From assembly GCA_963827705.1 (NCBI GenBank), contig CAWHBN010000016.1, forward strand, positions 186,001 through 250,000: a stretch of 64,000 nt of DNA, read 5' to 3'. The notes under the pieces are model-generated. The model saw only the letters and a list, made by a program, of their open reading frames with translations, searched no databases and was not told the DNA's origin. Source of the DNA: JACDAN01 sp963827705 (GTDB lineage Bacteria > Actinomycetota > Thermoleophilia > Gaiellales > Gaiellaceae). The translations under genes and the position numbers were made by a program. Every line of letters begins with the position of its first letter. Positions within the stretch are counted from its first letter, which is position 1. Positions 50,459 through 59,321 of this stretch are shown piece after piece.

Positions 50459-51886
50459 TCAAGGGCTGACCTGCACGGGCTCGCGCACCGACTCGCGCCG
50501 TCGGAGGGGAGTGATCAGCAGCGCCACCACCGCCCCGACCAGCGCAGCGACGGCGCTGATCCAGAACGCGGTTGTGAACGCGGACTCCTGCGGGATGCCG
50601 AGGGGCTCGATCGTCTCCGCCGTCAGGATCGCCGCTCCCACCTGCCCGCCGATGACGCCGCCGATCGTCCGCATGACCGTGTTCATCCCGGTCGCCACGC
50701 CCGTCTCCGTCGGACGGACGGCGTTGACGATGATGTTCGCCATCGCCGCGAAGGTCATAGGGATGCCCAGGCCCAAAACGAGCATCGCCGCAACCACCTG
50801 CCACGGCTCGTCGTGCCACTCGGCGAGCATCGTCAGAGCGATCGTCGCGAGCGTCATCCCGATGCTGAGCGGCCACTTCGAGCCCCAGCGTCGTCCCATG
50901 ACGCCGGCGAGCGGGCCCATCAGGAACCCCGCAAGGGCGGCGGGCAGGAGGTAGAGGCCCGTCGTCGTCGCACTTGCGCCGAAGCCGTAGCCGGCCACGT
51001 CTTCGGAGATCTGGACGAAGTTCGGCACGAGGACGAATGAACCGAACATCGCGAACCCCGCGATCAGGCCGGTCAGGTTCGCGAAGAAGACGGGCCGACG
51101 CGCGAGCATCCGCATGTCCACCATCGGGTCGGGCACCCGGGTCTCGGCGAAGCCCCAGGCGACGAGCGCGACAGCTGCGACGGTGAAGAGGGCGACCACG
51201 CGGGTGGACCCCCAGCCCCAGCTCTCTCCCTCGGTCAGCGCGAGGAGGAGCGAGACGAGCCCCACCGACAGGAGCGTCGCGCCGATGAAATCCACTCGGG
51301 ACGGCGACTTGATCGGCGACTCGGGGACGTAGAGGTGCACGAGCACCGCCGCAATCCCGACCGCGACGGCACCGACGACGAACAGCCAGTGCCACGACAG
51401 GTTGTCCATGATCACGCCCGAGAGCACGAGCCCGAGCCCGCCGCCGACCGCGAACACGGCCGAGACGGCGCCGACGGCGACGCTCACCTTCTCGGCGGGG
51501 AACTCGTCCTTGATGATCGCGAAGCTGAGCGGGAAGACTGCGGCACCCGTACCCTGGAGGATCCGGCAGCCGATGAGCACGGCGATGTTCGGCGCGAAGA
51601 TCGCCGCCACGCTGCCCGTGAAGAAGATCAGGAGGCTGATGAGGAGCACCCGCTCCTTTCCGTACTGGTCTCCCAGCCGCCCGAGCAGCGGCGTCGCCAC
51701 GGAGGCGGAGAGCAGGAATCCCGTGAGCAGCCACGTGGCCCAGGCCGTCGTCGTATCGAACTCGCGCTGAAGCTCGGGCAGCGCCGGGATGACCATCGTC
51801 TGCTGGAGCGCGATCGAGATCCCGGCGAAGATCAGGATCGCCAGGGTGAAGTTGTAGTTCTGCCGCTCGGCGGCCGGCTGCGTCAC
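50459..51886 (-). CDS. MFS multidrug exporter (DHA2, EmrB/QacA-type, 14 helices)
   Basis: The 475-residue protein has about 14 membrane helices. It includes WLLTGFLLSASVATPLLGRL (motif A region), LQGTGAAVFPLSFAIIKDEF (motif B/C region) and GIPMTFAAMANIIVNAV. DHA2 exporters expel drugs with proton uptake. The start GTG overlaps the stop of the GNAT gene by 4 bases, so recO, the GNAT gene and the exporter form one unit. No regulator gene is adjacent. Confidence 0.9.
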   Translation of the reverse strand: MTQPAAERQNYNFTLAILIFAGISIALQQTMVIPALPELQREFDTTTAWATWLLTGFLLSASVATPLLGRLGDQYGKERVLLISLLIFFTGSVAAIFAPNIAVLIGCRILQGTGAAVFPLSFAIIKDEFPAEKVSVAVGAVSAVFAVGGGLGLVLSGVIMDNLSWHWLFVVGAVAVGIAAVLVHLYVPESPIKSPSRVDFIGATLLSVGLVSLLLALTEGESWGWGSTRVVALFTVAAVALVAWGFAETRVPDPMVDMRMLARRPVFFANLTGLIAGFAMFGSFVLVPNFVQISEDVAGYGFGASATTTGLYLLPAALAGFLMGPLAGVMGRRWGSKWPLSIGMTLATIALTMLAEWHDEPWQVVAAMLVLGLGIPMTFAAMANIIVNAVRPTETGVATGMNTVMRTIGGVIGGQVGAAILTAETIEPLGIPQESAFTTAFWISAVAALVGAVVALLITPLRRRESVREPVQVSP

Positions 51887-52305
51887 GGAGCGCGCTTGGG
51901 CCGCTCCATCACCCGCTCGGACGGCGGCCCGAAGCCGAACTTCGCATAGAGCTCGTGGGCGTCCGCCGTGTGGAGGATCCAGCGTGAGTCGGCGTAAGGC
52001 CCGTTCTCGATCATCTCGCGGACGAGTTCTACCCCCAGGCCCCGCCCACGGAACTCCAGTAGCACGTACACGTCGGCGAGGTAGACGAAGTGCGAGTCGC
52101 CGATCGCGCGCGCGAACCCGACCTGCCGCTCGCGTTCGTAGAGACCAACGACACGGAGCGCCTGGCGGACGAACTCCTCCATCACCTCGCGCGGCCTACC
52201 GGGCGCCCAGTAGGAGTGGTTCGAGATGAAGTCGTGGACCGCGTCGACGTCGACCCGGTCGACGTCGTCGTCGAGCTCGAGGCCCTCGGGCAGCTCGCGC
52301 CTCAC
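51883..52305 (-). CDS. GNAT-family N-acetyltransferase
   Basis: The 140-residue protein has the acetyl-CoA motif VYVLLEFRGRGLGVELVREM near 82-101 and a C-terminal YAKFGFGPPSERVMERP block. It resembles small free-standing acetyltransferases of the YjdJ/ElaA kind; the substrate is unknown. GTG at 52305 overlaps the recO stop, and its stop overlaps the exporter start, so it is coupled on both sides. Confidence 0.82.
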   Translation of the reverse strand: MRRELPEGLELDDDVDRVDVDAVHDFISNHSYWAPGRPREVMEEFVRQALRVVGLYERERQVGFARAIGDSHFVYLADVYVLLEFRGRGLGVELVREMIENGPYADSRWILHTADAHELYAKFGFGPPSERVMERPKRAP

Positions 52306-53042
52306 GCCGAGAGCGTGCGGAGGCGGAATCCTCCGTGGAACTCGTACGACGAGGCGATGACGGCGAGCGCGTCGCGGGCGGCGCGTGCGCCGAGCTCGAC
52401 CGTGCCGGCGTCGGCGAGCGGCGCCCGGAGCAGCGCCTCGATCCCGCGCAGCCCGGCCGCGGAGAGCGGGATCGCGTCCGCGCGGCAGTTCCCGCAGACG
52501 GCGCCGCCGGCCCTGGGCGAGTAGCCGACAAGCCCGCTCTCGCCGCCGCACTCGGCGCAGCTCGTGAGGTGCGGCAGGTAGCCGGCGACCCAGAGCAGCT
52601 TGAGCTGGAAGGCGAGGACGAGCGGGTCGAGCGCCGGCCTCCCGTCGCAGGCCTCCACCTCGTCGAGCAGGTCGAGGAAGCGCGAGAGCGCGACGAACGC
52701 CCTGTCGTTCGCCTCCTGCTCCGGGAAGAGCTTCAGCACGGCCTCGAGACCGACGAAGCCGACCGACAGACGGTAGTGGCTGTCCCGTGCGGCGCTGTGC
52801 GGGCGGATCAGCTGGACGCCCGTGATCGTCTGCAGCTCCCCCCTCCCCTCGTGGAGGACGAGCTCGACGTGGCTCATCGGCTCCAGCCGGCCGCCGAAAC
52901 GGGACTTCGTGCGGCGGATCCCCTTCGCGACGGCGCCGACCCGGCCGCGATCGAGCGTGTACAGGTGCAGCACCCTGTCGGCCTCGCCGAAGCGCATCGA
53001 GCGGAGGACGATCGCCTCCGTCTTGTAGGTTCGACCGGCCAT
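52302..53042 (-). CDS. recO: DNA repair protein RecO
   Basis: Loads RecA with RecF/RecR during gap repair. The 246-residue protein has an N-terminal OB fold (YKTEAIVLRSMRFGEADRVL, TLDRGRVGAVAKGIRR), a helical middle, and a zinc site with CAEC and CGNC near 166 and 187. ATG at 53042, divergent from glutaredoxin by 43 bases. Confidence 0.92.
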   Translation of the reverse strand: MAGRTYKTEAIVLRSMRFGEADRVLHLYTLDRGRVGAVAKGIRRTKSRFGGRLEPMSHVELVLHEGRGELQTITGVQLIRPHSAARDSHYRLSVGFVGLEAVLKLFPEQEANDRAFVALSRFLDLLDEVEACDGRPALDPLVLAFQLKLLWVAGYLPHLTSCAECGGESGLVGYSPRAGGAVCGNCRADAIPLSAAGLRGIEALLRAPLADAGTVELGARAARDALAVIASSYEFHGGFRLRTLSA

Positions 53043-53085
53043 GGCCGAAGTGTAGAAGCGGGGTCAGCTGGGAAAATCGCCTGAG

Positions 53086-53343
53086 ATGGCGCGAATCGAG
53101 CTCTACACGACGCGGTGGTGCGGCTACTGCGTGCGCGCGAAGGCGCTCCTCGAGGGACGCGGTATCGCCTACGAGGAGATCTCGCTCGACGACGACCCGG
53201 CGTTTCGCCAGACCGTCCACGACAGGACGGGCGGCTGGACGGTCCCGCAGATCCTGATCGACGGCCGGCCGATCGGTGGGTATGTCGAGCTCTGGCGGCT
53301 CGACCGCGAAGGCGGGCTGGACGAGCTCGCCGAAGCCGCCTAG
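53086..53343 (+). CDS. Glutaredoxin (CGYC type)
   Basis: The 85-residue protein has the active site WCGYC (residues 11-15), VPQILIDGRPIGGYVEL and a C-terminal helix, the complete glutaredoxin fold. Mycoredoxin-like proteins in actinobacteria use a similar site with mycothiol; the partner thiol here is unknown. It lies alone on the plus strand; its stop abuts the first L,D-transpeptidase gene. Confidence 0.92.
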   Translation: MARIELYTTRWCGYCVRAKALLEGRGIAYEEISLDDDPAFRQTVHDRTGGWTVPQILIDGRPIGGYVELWRLDREGGLDELAEAA

Positions 53344-54399
53344 CTAGCGGACCGTCATCGGGGTCCCGACCGGCAGGAGCCGCGCCAGCCTGAGCATGTC
53401 GGCGTTCCTGAGGCGGACGCAACCGTGGGACACCCGTCCCGGCAGGAGCTCCGGCTCGTCCGTCCCGTGGATCCCGATGAAGCCTCCCCCGGGCCAGTCG
53501 GTCAACACGGGCGAGCGCGCGCTCGTCCCGAACGCCACCGGGCCGTACACCGGGACGTCGAACCCATAGAGCATGTTCCGCACGTAGAACTGGCCGGCGG
53601 GCGTCGGTGACTGTGGTTGGCCCACGCCGACCCTCGCCCAGAACACCGGTCTCCCCATCCGGTACAGCGTCAGGGTGAGGCGACGACGATCGACGAGGAG
53701 GTGCGTCCGCACCGTCCGCCAGTTGCCGAGCGTTCGCCTCGGCACCCAGCCGGTCGAGTTGTTCGGGAGGATCGGGAGGCGGACGCGCACCCAGACACCG
53801 CTCGCTGTTCGCCTGCCTTCGATCGCCTGCACCAGGTTCGTCGTGTTCTCGGGCGTCAGGAGGCGGAGCTGCGTGACAGGCGCGGCAGACCTGCTGGGAG
53901 CGCTCCGAGCGATCACCCGGCGGATGACGAACGCCCAGCGGTACGTCGCCGTCGCGCCGCTCGAGAGCGCGAACCGTGTCGCCTTCTTCGCAACGACGTG
54001 GACGTCGACGCGGCGCGTCCTCGACGGGACGGCCAGATCGTCTGGCTGCGCCGTGAACGTCAGCGTGTACGTGCGGCCGGCGTTCGCGGGCCTCGGAACC
54101 CAGAGGAAGCCCGCAGCAGCGGGGTTGCCGGGAGTCGTCCTGAACGTGGCTCCGGGTGGGACGCCGGCAGCACTGATCGCGATCGTCGCGACCGGCGCCT
54201 CCTGAGCGAGGGCGGCGAGGCTGAACCGGAGCAGGTCGCCGGGCCGGGCCTGGAGTGTCGCTCCTTCCGCGGGTGTGGGCGGCGCCCAACTCGTAGGAGC
54301 AAGATTCATAACTCGTGCTGTGGCGTCCTGACCGGCGAAAAACAGCAAGCCGAGGGCCACCCCGCAGAACAACGCCGGTATGCGCGACACCGAAGGCAT
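53344..54399 (-). CDS. L,D-transpeptidase 1 (with Ig-like domain)
   Basis: A 351-residue exported enzyme that makes 3-3 cross-links in peptidoglycan. A signal peptide (ALFCGVALGLLFFAGQDATA) is followed by a putative Ig-like domain at about 35-140, an SH3-like domain at about 145-225, and a YkuD catalytic domain with HGTDEPELLPGRVSHGCVRL (His and catalytic Cys327). The two paralogues follow on the same strand. The gaps are only 30-40 bases, so all three may share one transcript. Confidence 0.92.
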   Translation of the reverse strand: MPSVSRIPALFCGVALGLLFFAGQDATARVMNLAPTSWAPPTPAEGATLQARPGDLLRFSLAALAQEAPVATIAISAAGVPPGATFRTTPGNPAAAGFLWVPRPANAGRTYTLTFTAQPDDLAVPSRTRRVDVHVVAKKATRFALSSGATATYRWAFVIRRVIARSAPSRSAAPVTQLRLLTPENTTNLVQAIEGRRTASGVWVRVRLPILPNNSTGWVPRRTLGNWRTVRTHLLVDRRRLTLTLYRMGRPVFWARVGVGQPQSPTPAGQFYVRNMLYGFDVPVYGPVAFGTSARSPVLTDWPGGGFIGIHGTDEPELLPGRVSHGCVRLRNADMLRLARLLPVGTPMTVR

Positions 54400-54429
54400 G
54401 GCCCGCGCCGCAGTTGTTCTCTAGAGAAG

Positions 54430-55194
54430 CTAGCGCACGGTCAGCGGCGTGCCAACGGGCATCAGCCGGGCCAGGCGAAGAATGTCGCCGTTCCGGAGCC
54501 GGATGCACCCGTGCGAGACGCGCCCGGGAAGGAGCGACGGCTGGTTCGTCCCGTGCAGTCCGATGAACCCGCCGCCCGGCCAGTCGGTCAGGACCGCCGA
54601 GCGCGCGCTCGTCCCGAACGCGATCGGGCCGTAGACGGGATTGCCGAAGCCGTAGAGCTGGTTGCGGATGTAGAACTCGCCGCGAGGAGTCGGCCAGCTC
54701 GGGAGGCCCACGCCCACCGGGGCCCGGAAGACGACCTTGCCGCGCCGGTAGAGCGTCGCGGTCAGGCGCCGGCGGTCGACGACCAGACGGGTCCGGACCT
54801 CTTTCCAGTCGCTCAGCATCCTGCGCGGGACCCAGCCGGTCCGACCGTTCGGCAGTGTCGCGAGCCGAATACGGATCCAGACGCCGCGCCTCGTCCGCCG
54901 GCCGTCGAGCGTGAGAACGAGGTTCGTCGTCCCTTCGGGTGTCCACCGGGCGAGGCTCCGGACAACCGCGGCGGTCCTCCGCGGCGCACTCCGCGCAACG
55001 CCCTGGCGAACGACGAACGCATACCGGTAGAGGTGCTGCTTCTCGCTGCTGAGGATGAACCGCTCGGGCTTGGGCGTCACTGCGGCGCCTGACAACGTCG
55101 CGGCGTCGGCGAACGCGGGCAGCGCGAGACAGGTCGTCGCCCCGGCAAGGAGCGAGGCGAACAACCGCAGTGGCCGCAGAACGTCGGAGGTCAT
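54430..55194 (-). CDS. L,D-transpeptidase 2 (short form)
   Basis: A 254-residue paralogue with a signal peptide, SH3-like region and YkuD domain (HGTNQPSLLPGRVSHGCIRL, catalytic Cys230) but no Ig-like domain. It is strongly similar to the flanking copies in the last 150 residues. The family suggests beta-lactam-tolerant cross-linking; carbapenems are the usual inhibitors. Confidence 0.92.
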   Translation of the reverse strand: MTSDVLRPLRLFASLLAGATTCLALPAFADAATLSGAAVTPKPERFILSSEKQHLYRYAFVVRQGVARSAPRRTAAVVRSLARWTPEGTTNLVLTLDGRRTRRGVWIRIRLATLPNGRTGWVPRRMLSDWKEVRTRLVVDRRRLTATLYRRGKVVFRAPVGVGLPSWPTPRGEFYIRNQLYGFGNPVYGPIAFGTSARSAVLTDWPGGGFIGLHGTNQPSLLPGRVSHGCIRLRNGDILRLARLMPVGTPLTVR

Positions 55195-55234
55195 CTCGGG
55201 CGAGTCATTCGACGGGCCGTGCGCCCGTCCCTGG

Positions 55235-56284
55235 TCAGCGGATCGTAACGGGCGTCCCGACCCGCATCAGCCGGTCGAGCCTACGAATAGCCGGGTTCGG
55301 GAGGCGAACGCAGCCGTGGGAAACCCGCCCGGGCAGGATCTCGGGCTGGTTCGTCCCGTGAATGCCGATGAACCCACCGCCTGGCCAGTCGGTCAGCACG
55401 GCCGAGCGCCCGTTCGTCCCGAAGGCGAGCGAGCCGTAGATCGGGTCCGTGAAGCCTGTCAGCCGTTCGCGCACGTAGAACCGCCCTGATGGGGTCGGCC
55501 AGTGAGGCTCTCCCACGCCCACATGAGTGCGGAAGACGGGACGGCCTCGCCGGTAGAGGGTCGCCCGGAGCCGCGACCGCTCGATGACGAGGTGCGTGTC
55601 GACCTTCACGAACGGGCCTACGGCCTCACGCGGTATCCACCCCATCCTGCCGTTCGGCAGCGCCGGCAGCGGCACGCGCACCCAGTAGCGGCCCCGGGCA
55701 TCGATCCTGCCGCTCGAGAGGAGGAGGACGTGCGCCACGCGCTCCGGCGTCAGGGGCTTCAGCCTGCCCACGATGCGCGAGCTCTCGCTCGGCGCCGAGC
55801 GGGCTGCGACCGCGTACTTCAGGACGGCGTTGTGGGAGCTTCCCCCGACCGTCCGGCTCGAGAGACGGAAGGAGCGCGAGGCGGTTCTGCCGACGTGGAC
55901 CCGGACGGTGATCCGCCCCGCCGACGAGGCGCCGTCCCCGGCCGTGAAGACGAAGCGCCACTCGCCGCGCTGTCGCGCACTCGGGCGCCAGCGGAAGTCC
56001 ACGCGGACCGGAGCCTCGGCCAGCCGGACGAGCCGCGCACCCGCCGGGAGCTGGTTGACGCGAATCCGGATCGTGGACCCGAGCGAGCCCGCGGCCTCGA
56101 GCGGAAGACGGAACCCCCGTCCAACCCCTGCCGCATACGCGGTCCCACTGTCGGGCGTCGCGCCCTGCCAGATGACCGTCGAGCCCTGCCCTCCAGCCGT
56201 AGCGGGCGCCAGCACAGCGAGTGCAGCGCCAACGAGCGCGGGCATGAGCGCTCTTCGTGCCCTGGCTGTCGATCTCCCGTCCAT
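55235..56284 (-). CDS. L,D-transpeptidase 3 (with Ig-like domain)
   Basis: The 349-residue third copy. A signal peptide (ALVGAALAVLAPATAGG) precedes an Ig-like domain at about 40-135, an SH3-like region and a YkuD domain (HGTNQPEILPGRVSHGCVRL, catalytic Cys325). It is the first of the three in transcription order. Ig-like domains in such proteins are thought to bind peptidoglycan or act as spacers. Confidence 0.92.
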   Translation of the reverse strand: MDGRSTARARRALMPALVGAALAVLAPATAGGQGSTVIWQGATPDSGTAYAAGVGRGFRLPLEAAGSLGSTIRIRVNQLPAGARLVRLAEAPVRVDFRWRPSARQRGEWRFVFTAGDGASSAGRITVRVHVGRTASRSFRLSSRTVGGSSHNAVLKYAVAARSAPSESSRIVGRLKPLTPERVAHVLLLSSGRIDARGRYWVRVPLPALPNGRMGWIPREAVGPFVKVDTHLVIERSRLRATLYRRGRPVFRTHVGVGEPHWPTPSGRFYVRERLTGFTDPIYGSLAFGTNGRSAVLTDWPGGGFIGIHGTNQPEILPGRVSHGCVRLPNPAIRRLDRLMRVGTPVTIR

Positions 56285-56307
56285 TAGACCCCGTCCGTTC
56301 TAGCAAG

Positions 56308-56333
56308 AGAGGGCGACCGATCGGCCGCCCCCT
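56308..56333 (-). terminator. Terminator hairpin after the sigma-operon membrane gene
   Basis: GGGCGACCGATCGGCCGCCC at 56311-56330 is a nearly perfect palindrome (one mismatched pair). On the minus strand it is followed by TCTCTT. It lies 25 bases after the stop of the 56358-56780 gene and before L,D-transpeptidase 3. Confidence 0.65.
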
Positions 56334-56357
56334 CCGCTCAACTGCTGTTTTCCGGAA

Positions 56358-56780
56358 CTACCCCGTGAAGGGCGGCCGCGTCCGGGCCCGAACCCGGCCC
56401 TTCGTGCCCTTGCCCTTCTTGGCCTTCTTGACCTTCTTGACCTTCTTGGCCTTCGGCTTCCTGTACTGGTCGATCGCCGAGCCGCGCTTCACGATCTGAA
56501 TGACGTCCTTCGGCGTGACGACCCGCTTGACGCTGACCGCAGCATCCTGTGCCGCCGACGACGCATAGCCGACGCCGCCGACCGACGCCAGCGCGAGCAG
56601 CATGACAGCGGTCACTGCACCGACGAACGCGACGCGAAGCGAGCCTGCGCGGGAACGACGACCATCATTTCTGACACGCGCCTCGAGACGGTGGACGAAC
56701 TCGGATGAAGGCTCCGGGCGGCCCGCCCGCAGCTCGGCTTCGAGGTCGAGCCCCTCGTGCCGCTTCCGCCAGTAACGCAT
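56358..56780 (-). CDS. Single-pass membrane protein paired with ECF sigma (anti-sigma-like) with Lys-rich tail
   Basis: The 140-residue protein from ATG 56780 starts MRYWRKRHEGLDLEAELRAG with a charged cytosolic region. One membrane helix (FVGAVTAVMLLALASVGGVG, about 69-88) and an outside part (VVTPKDVIQIVKRGSAIDQY) follow, and it ends in a run of lysines (KPKAKKVKKVKKAKKGKG). Its position right after the sigma gene and its topology suggest an anti-sigma or sigma-linked membrane protein. No zinc-binding ZAS motif is seen, so the role is inferred from context only. Confidence 0.65.
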   Translation of the reverse strand: MRYWRKRHEGLDLEAELRAGRPEPSSEFVHRLEARVRNDGRRSRAGSLRVAFVGAVTAVMLLALASVGGVGYASSAAQDAAVSVKRVVTPKDVIQIVKRGSAIDQYRKPKAKKVKKVKKAKKGKGTKGRVRARTRPPFTG

Positions 56781-56827
56781 TTCAGTGAACCCCCTCGGAA
56801 TCAGTTTCAGTGGTCTTGCACCACCTA

Positions 56828-57338
56828 CTACTGCGAGGCGCCCCGTTTCCTTACAGCTTCCGGTTCGTCGGCTCCGAGAATTCCCCGCAGACGCGCCGAG
56901 GGCTCGGTGGAGCGCGACCTCGATCGCATTCGTCCTGGCGTCGAGCAGCTCCGCGATCTGGCGCGCTGTCAGGTCGGCCCCGTAGCGGAGAGCGATCAGC
57001 TCCCGGTCGCGTTCGTCGAGGGCAGCCACGGCGCGTGACACCGTGAGGCGCCGGATCGTGTCCTCTTCCAGGTCGGTCGTGTCCGGGGAGTCCACGTCCT
57101 CCGTGGCGTACTCCGTCTTCGACCAGCTGCCGTCGATGCACCGCTTGGCGATCCCGAGCAGCCAGGCCACGGGCTCGCCCTTCTTCGGGTCGTAGCTCTT
57201 GCGGTAGCGAAGGGCGCGCTCGAAGGTTTCACTCGTGATGTCCTCGGCGTCGGGGCCGTCACCCAGGCGGTACGCCGCATATGCATAGACGCGCTTGATC
57301 AGCGGCGCCGGGTCGGCGAGCGGGTCCCGGCGGAGCAC
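56828..57338 (-). CDS. ECF-type RNA polymerase sigma factor (frame broken near C-terminus)
   Basis: A sigma-70 family regulator of about 170 residues. Region 2 is KRVYAYAAYRLGDGPDAEDI and SETFERALRYRKSYDPKKGE, followed by AWLLGIAKRCIDGSW; region 4 is LIALRYGADLTARQIAELLD. One extra base near 56891-56900 breaks the frame; the corrected end reads ARLRGILGADEPEAVRKRGA and stops at 56828. As written, the frame instead reads on into the next gene. GTG at 57338 overlaps the upstream stop (TAGTG). Confidence 0.82.
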
Positions 57339-59287
57339 TACTGCTCCTCGGTCTCGCGGAACTCGCGGATCTCGTCCGCAAGCGGGTTCAGCCGTTCGGC
57401 TTCCCTGAGCGCCGCCTCCCGCTCGGCGCCGGAGCTCGCCTCGGCGAGGCGCAGCCACAACACCCAGTCGCCCGGCTCCTTGTCGATCGCCTTCCGGAAG
57501 CTCGCACGCGCGCCGGCGAGGTCTCCCTGGCCGAGCTGCGCCTCCCCCAGGCGCTGCCACGGCTCGGACGACCACGGCGCCCAGTCCTGCGCCTTCCGTG
57601 CCTCGTCGGCCGCTTCGTCCAGGTCGGGCGGGCTCGCAACCGCCGCATCGTCGCTCGCAGCCAGGGCGCTCGAGCCGACGAGGCCGACGAACGCGGCACC
57701 CGCCATCAGGGCTGCGGCGGCCCCCACTGCGACCCTGAGCTTGAGCCCGGGAACGAGCTCCGACCCTGGCGGCGCCCGGAGGAGCATGAGCGACGCCCCA
57801 GCCGCGAGCGCGGCGACGGTCACCGCGGGCAGCTCCCAGTCCCAGTCGACCGCCGCGTGGACGAGGTAGGCGACGTAGGCGCCGAACGCCGCGGCCGCAA
57901 GCGGATGACGGCGGGCGCCGACGGCGGCGGCGAGTGGTGCCCCGAGCGCCAGGAGCAGCAAAGCGAGCCCGATCGGGCCCAGCTCGCCCAGCGTCTCCAG
58001 GTAGAGGTTGTGCGCGTCGCGGACCTTGTGCTCGATCGGCCGGTGCTCGTTCCAGTACTGCTCGTACGTGCCCGCTCCCCCACCGAGGAAGGGGTTGTCC
58101 CGCCACTCGTTCCAGGCTTCCTCCCAGAGCTCGGCCCGGTAGCTGCCCGTGAACGTGAACAGGCGGTCGCCGAGGTCCGTGTCCGAGCCGGACGGCGGCT
58201 GCTTGAACGCGTCGTATGCCCTGTCGACCATGTCCACGGGGCCGCCGAACCGGACGACGACTCCTGCCAGGGCTCCCAGAGTCAGTACCGCGACCACGGC
58301 CGCGAACGCCAGCCGGACGTTACGCGGCGGCTCGTACCGCCTCTCTGCGACCGACAGTCCGACAGTCGCGGCGGCCGCGGCGAGCGCGAGCAACGCGATG
58401 AAGATCGCAAGCTCGCTCCCCTGGTCGGTCACGACGCTCAGCGGCGAGTCGCGGCGAATCAGGCCCTCGTAGCTCGAGCCGATCGCGGTCGCGATCAGCG
58501 CGGGGATCCCGACGACGAACAACGCCACGAGGAGCTGGAGCCTGCGTGGATCGAGCGCCACGGCGGCCGCGAGCCCCACGATGAGGGCGATCCATGCGCC
58601 GCGGCTGAACGTGAAGTAGAGCGCAGGCAACAGCACGACGAACGACGCTCCCGCGAGCGCCCGGACCGTCGCGTTCCGCTCCCGCGCCACCGCGCCCAGC
58701 GCGAGGAGTAGGCCAAGCGTCACGAAAATCGCGAAGCCGTTCCAGTATCCGAGCGGCTCGGAGAGGCGATACCCAGACACCGTGTCGTAGGCGCCGACCC
58801 GTTCGGGGAGAAGCCGCGTCAAGAGCCCGTAGACCGAGATCACAACGAGCCCGGCGAGCACGCCCCGGAGGAGCGCGGGAGCCGTCTCCCGCCGGACGAC
58901 GATGACGAAGGCTGCGGCCACGCCGGCGTACGCGAGCATGCGGAAGCCCTCGAGCACGGTCTGCGGTGTGTTGTCCGTCCACGCCAGGGAGAGCCATGTC
59001 CAGGCGGCCAGTGCTGTCAGCCCGCCGAGGAAGACGGCGGCGAGGCGGCCGCCGTGGAGTGCCGCGCGGCCGAGGAGCAGCCAGGCGATGACGAGCCAGA
59101 GCGCGACGAGCGCCGTCCAGCCCCAGGCGGGCGGAAAGTAGCCGCCGTCCGCTGCGCCGAGCGCCCCCACTCCGATCGCGGCGGCGACCCCGACCGCGAT
59201 GTGCGAGAGGTTCGGTGCAAAGGCGCGCGGGCGCACCGCTGAGGCGGCCGCATCGCCACCGATGCTCTCGGGCTGGGCTCCGCGCAC
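57338..59287 (-). CDS. O-antigen ligase/Wzy-like membrane protein with TPR-like tail
   Basis: A protein of about 649 residues with a dozen membrane helices. A large extracytosolic loop holds the Wzy_C signature region (EEAWNEWRDNPFLGGGAGTY, HNLYLETLGELGPIGLALLL). A C-terminal TPR-like section follows (WQRLGEAQLGQGDLAGARAS). Such enzymes polymerise or ligate surface polysaccharides on lipid carriers. GTG at 59287 clears the epimerase stop; the frame stays open to 59377. It is coupled to the sigma gene downstream. Confidence 0.88.
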   Translation of the reverse strand: MRGAQPESIGGDAAASAVRPRAFAPNLSHIAVGVAAAIGVGALGAADGGYFPPAWGWTALVALWLVIAWLLLGRAALHGGRLAAVFLGGLTALAAWTWLSLAWTDNTPQTVLEGFRMLAYAGVAAAFVIVVRRETAPALLRGVLAGLVVISVYGLLTRLLPERVGAYDTVSGYRLSEPLGYWNGFAIFVTLGLLLALGAVARERNATVRALAGASFVVLLPALYFTFSRGAWIALIVGLAAAVALDPRRLQLLVALFVVGIPALIATAIGSSYEGLIRRDSPLSVVTDQGSELAIFIALLALAAAAATVGLSVAERRYEPPRNVRLAFAAVVAVLTLGALAGVVVRFGGPVDMVDRAYDAFKQPPSGSDTDLGDRLFTFTGSYRAELWEEAWNEWRDNPFLGGGAGTYEQYWNEHRPIEHKVRDAHNLYLETLGELGPIGLALLLLALGAPLAAAVGARRHPLAAAAFGAYVAYLVHAAVDWDWELPAVTVAALAAGASLMLLRAPPGSELVPGLKLRVAVGAAAALMAGAAFVGLVGSSALAASDDAAVASPPDLDEAADEARKAQDWAPWSSEPWQRLGEAQLGQGDLAGARASFRKAIDKEPGDWVLWLRLAEASSGAEREAALREAERLNPLADEIREFRETEEQ

Positions 59288-59321
59288 CTCGCTCAGAGGG
59301 TACAGCGGAGGTCCGTCGGCG

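Noticed and set aside
56311..56330. Palindrome as an operator for the L,D-transpeptidase genes
   Set aside because: Position right after the previous stop and the TCTCTT on the minus strand fit a terminator better.
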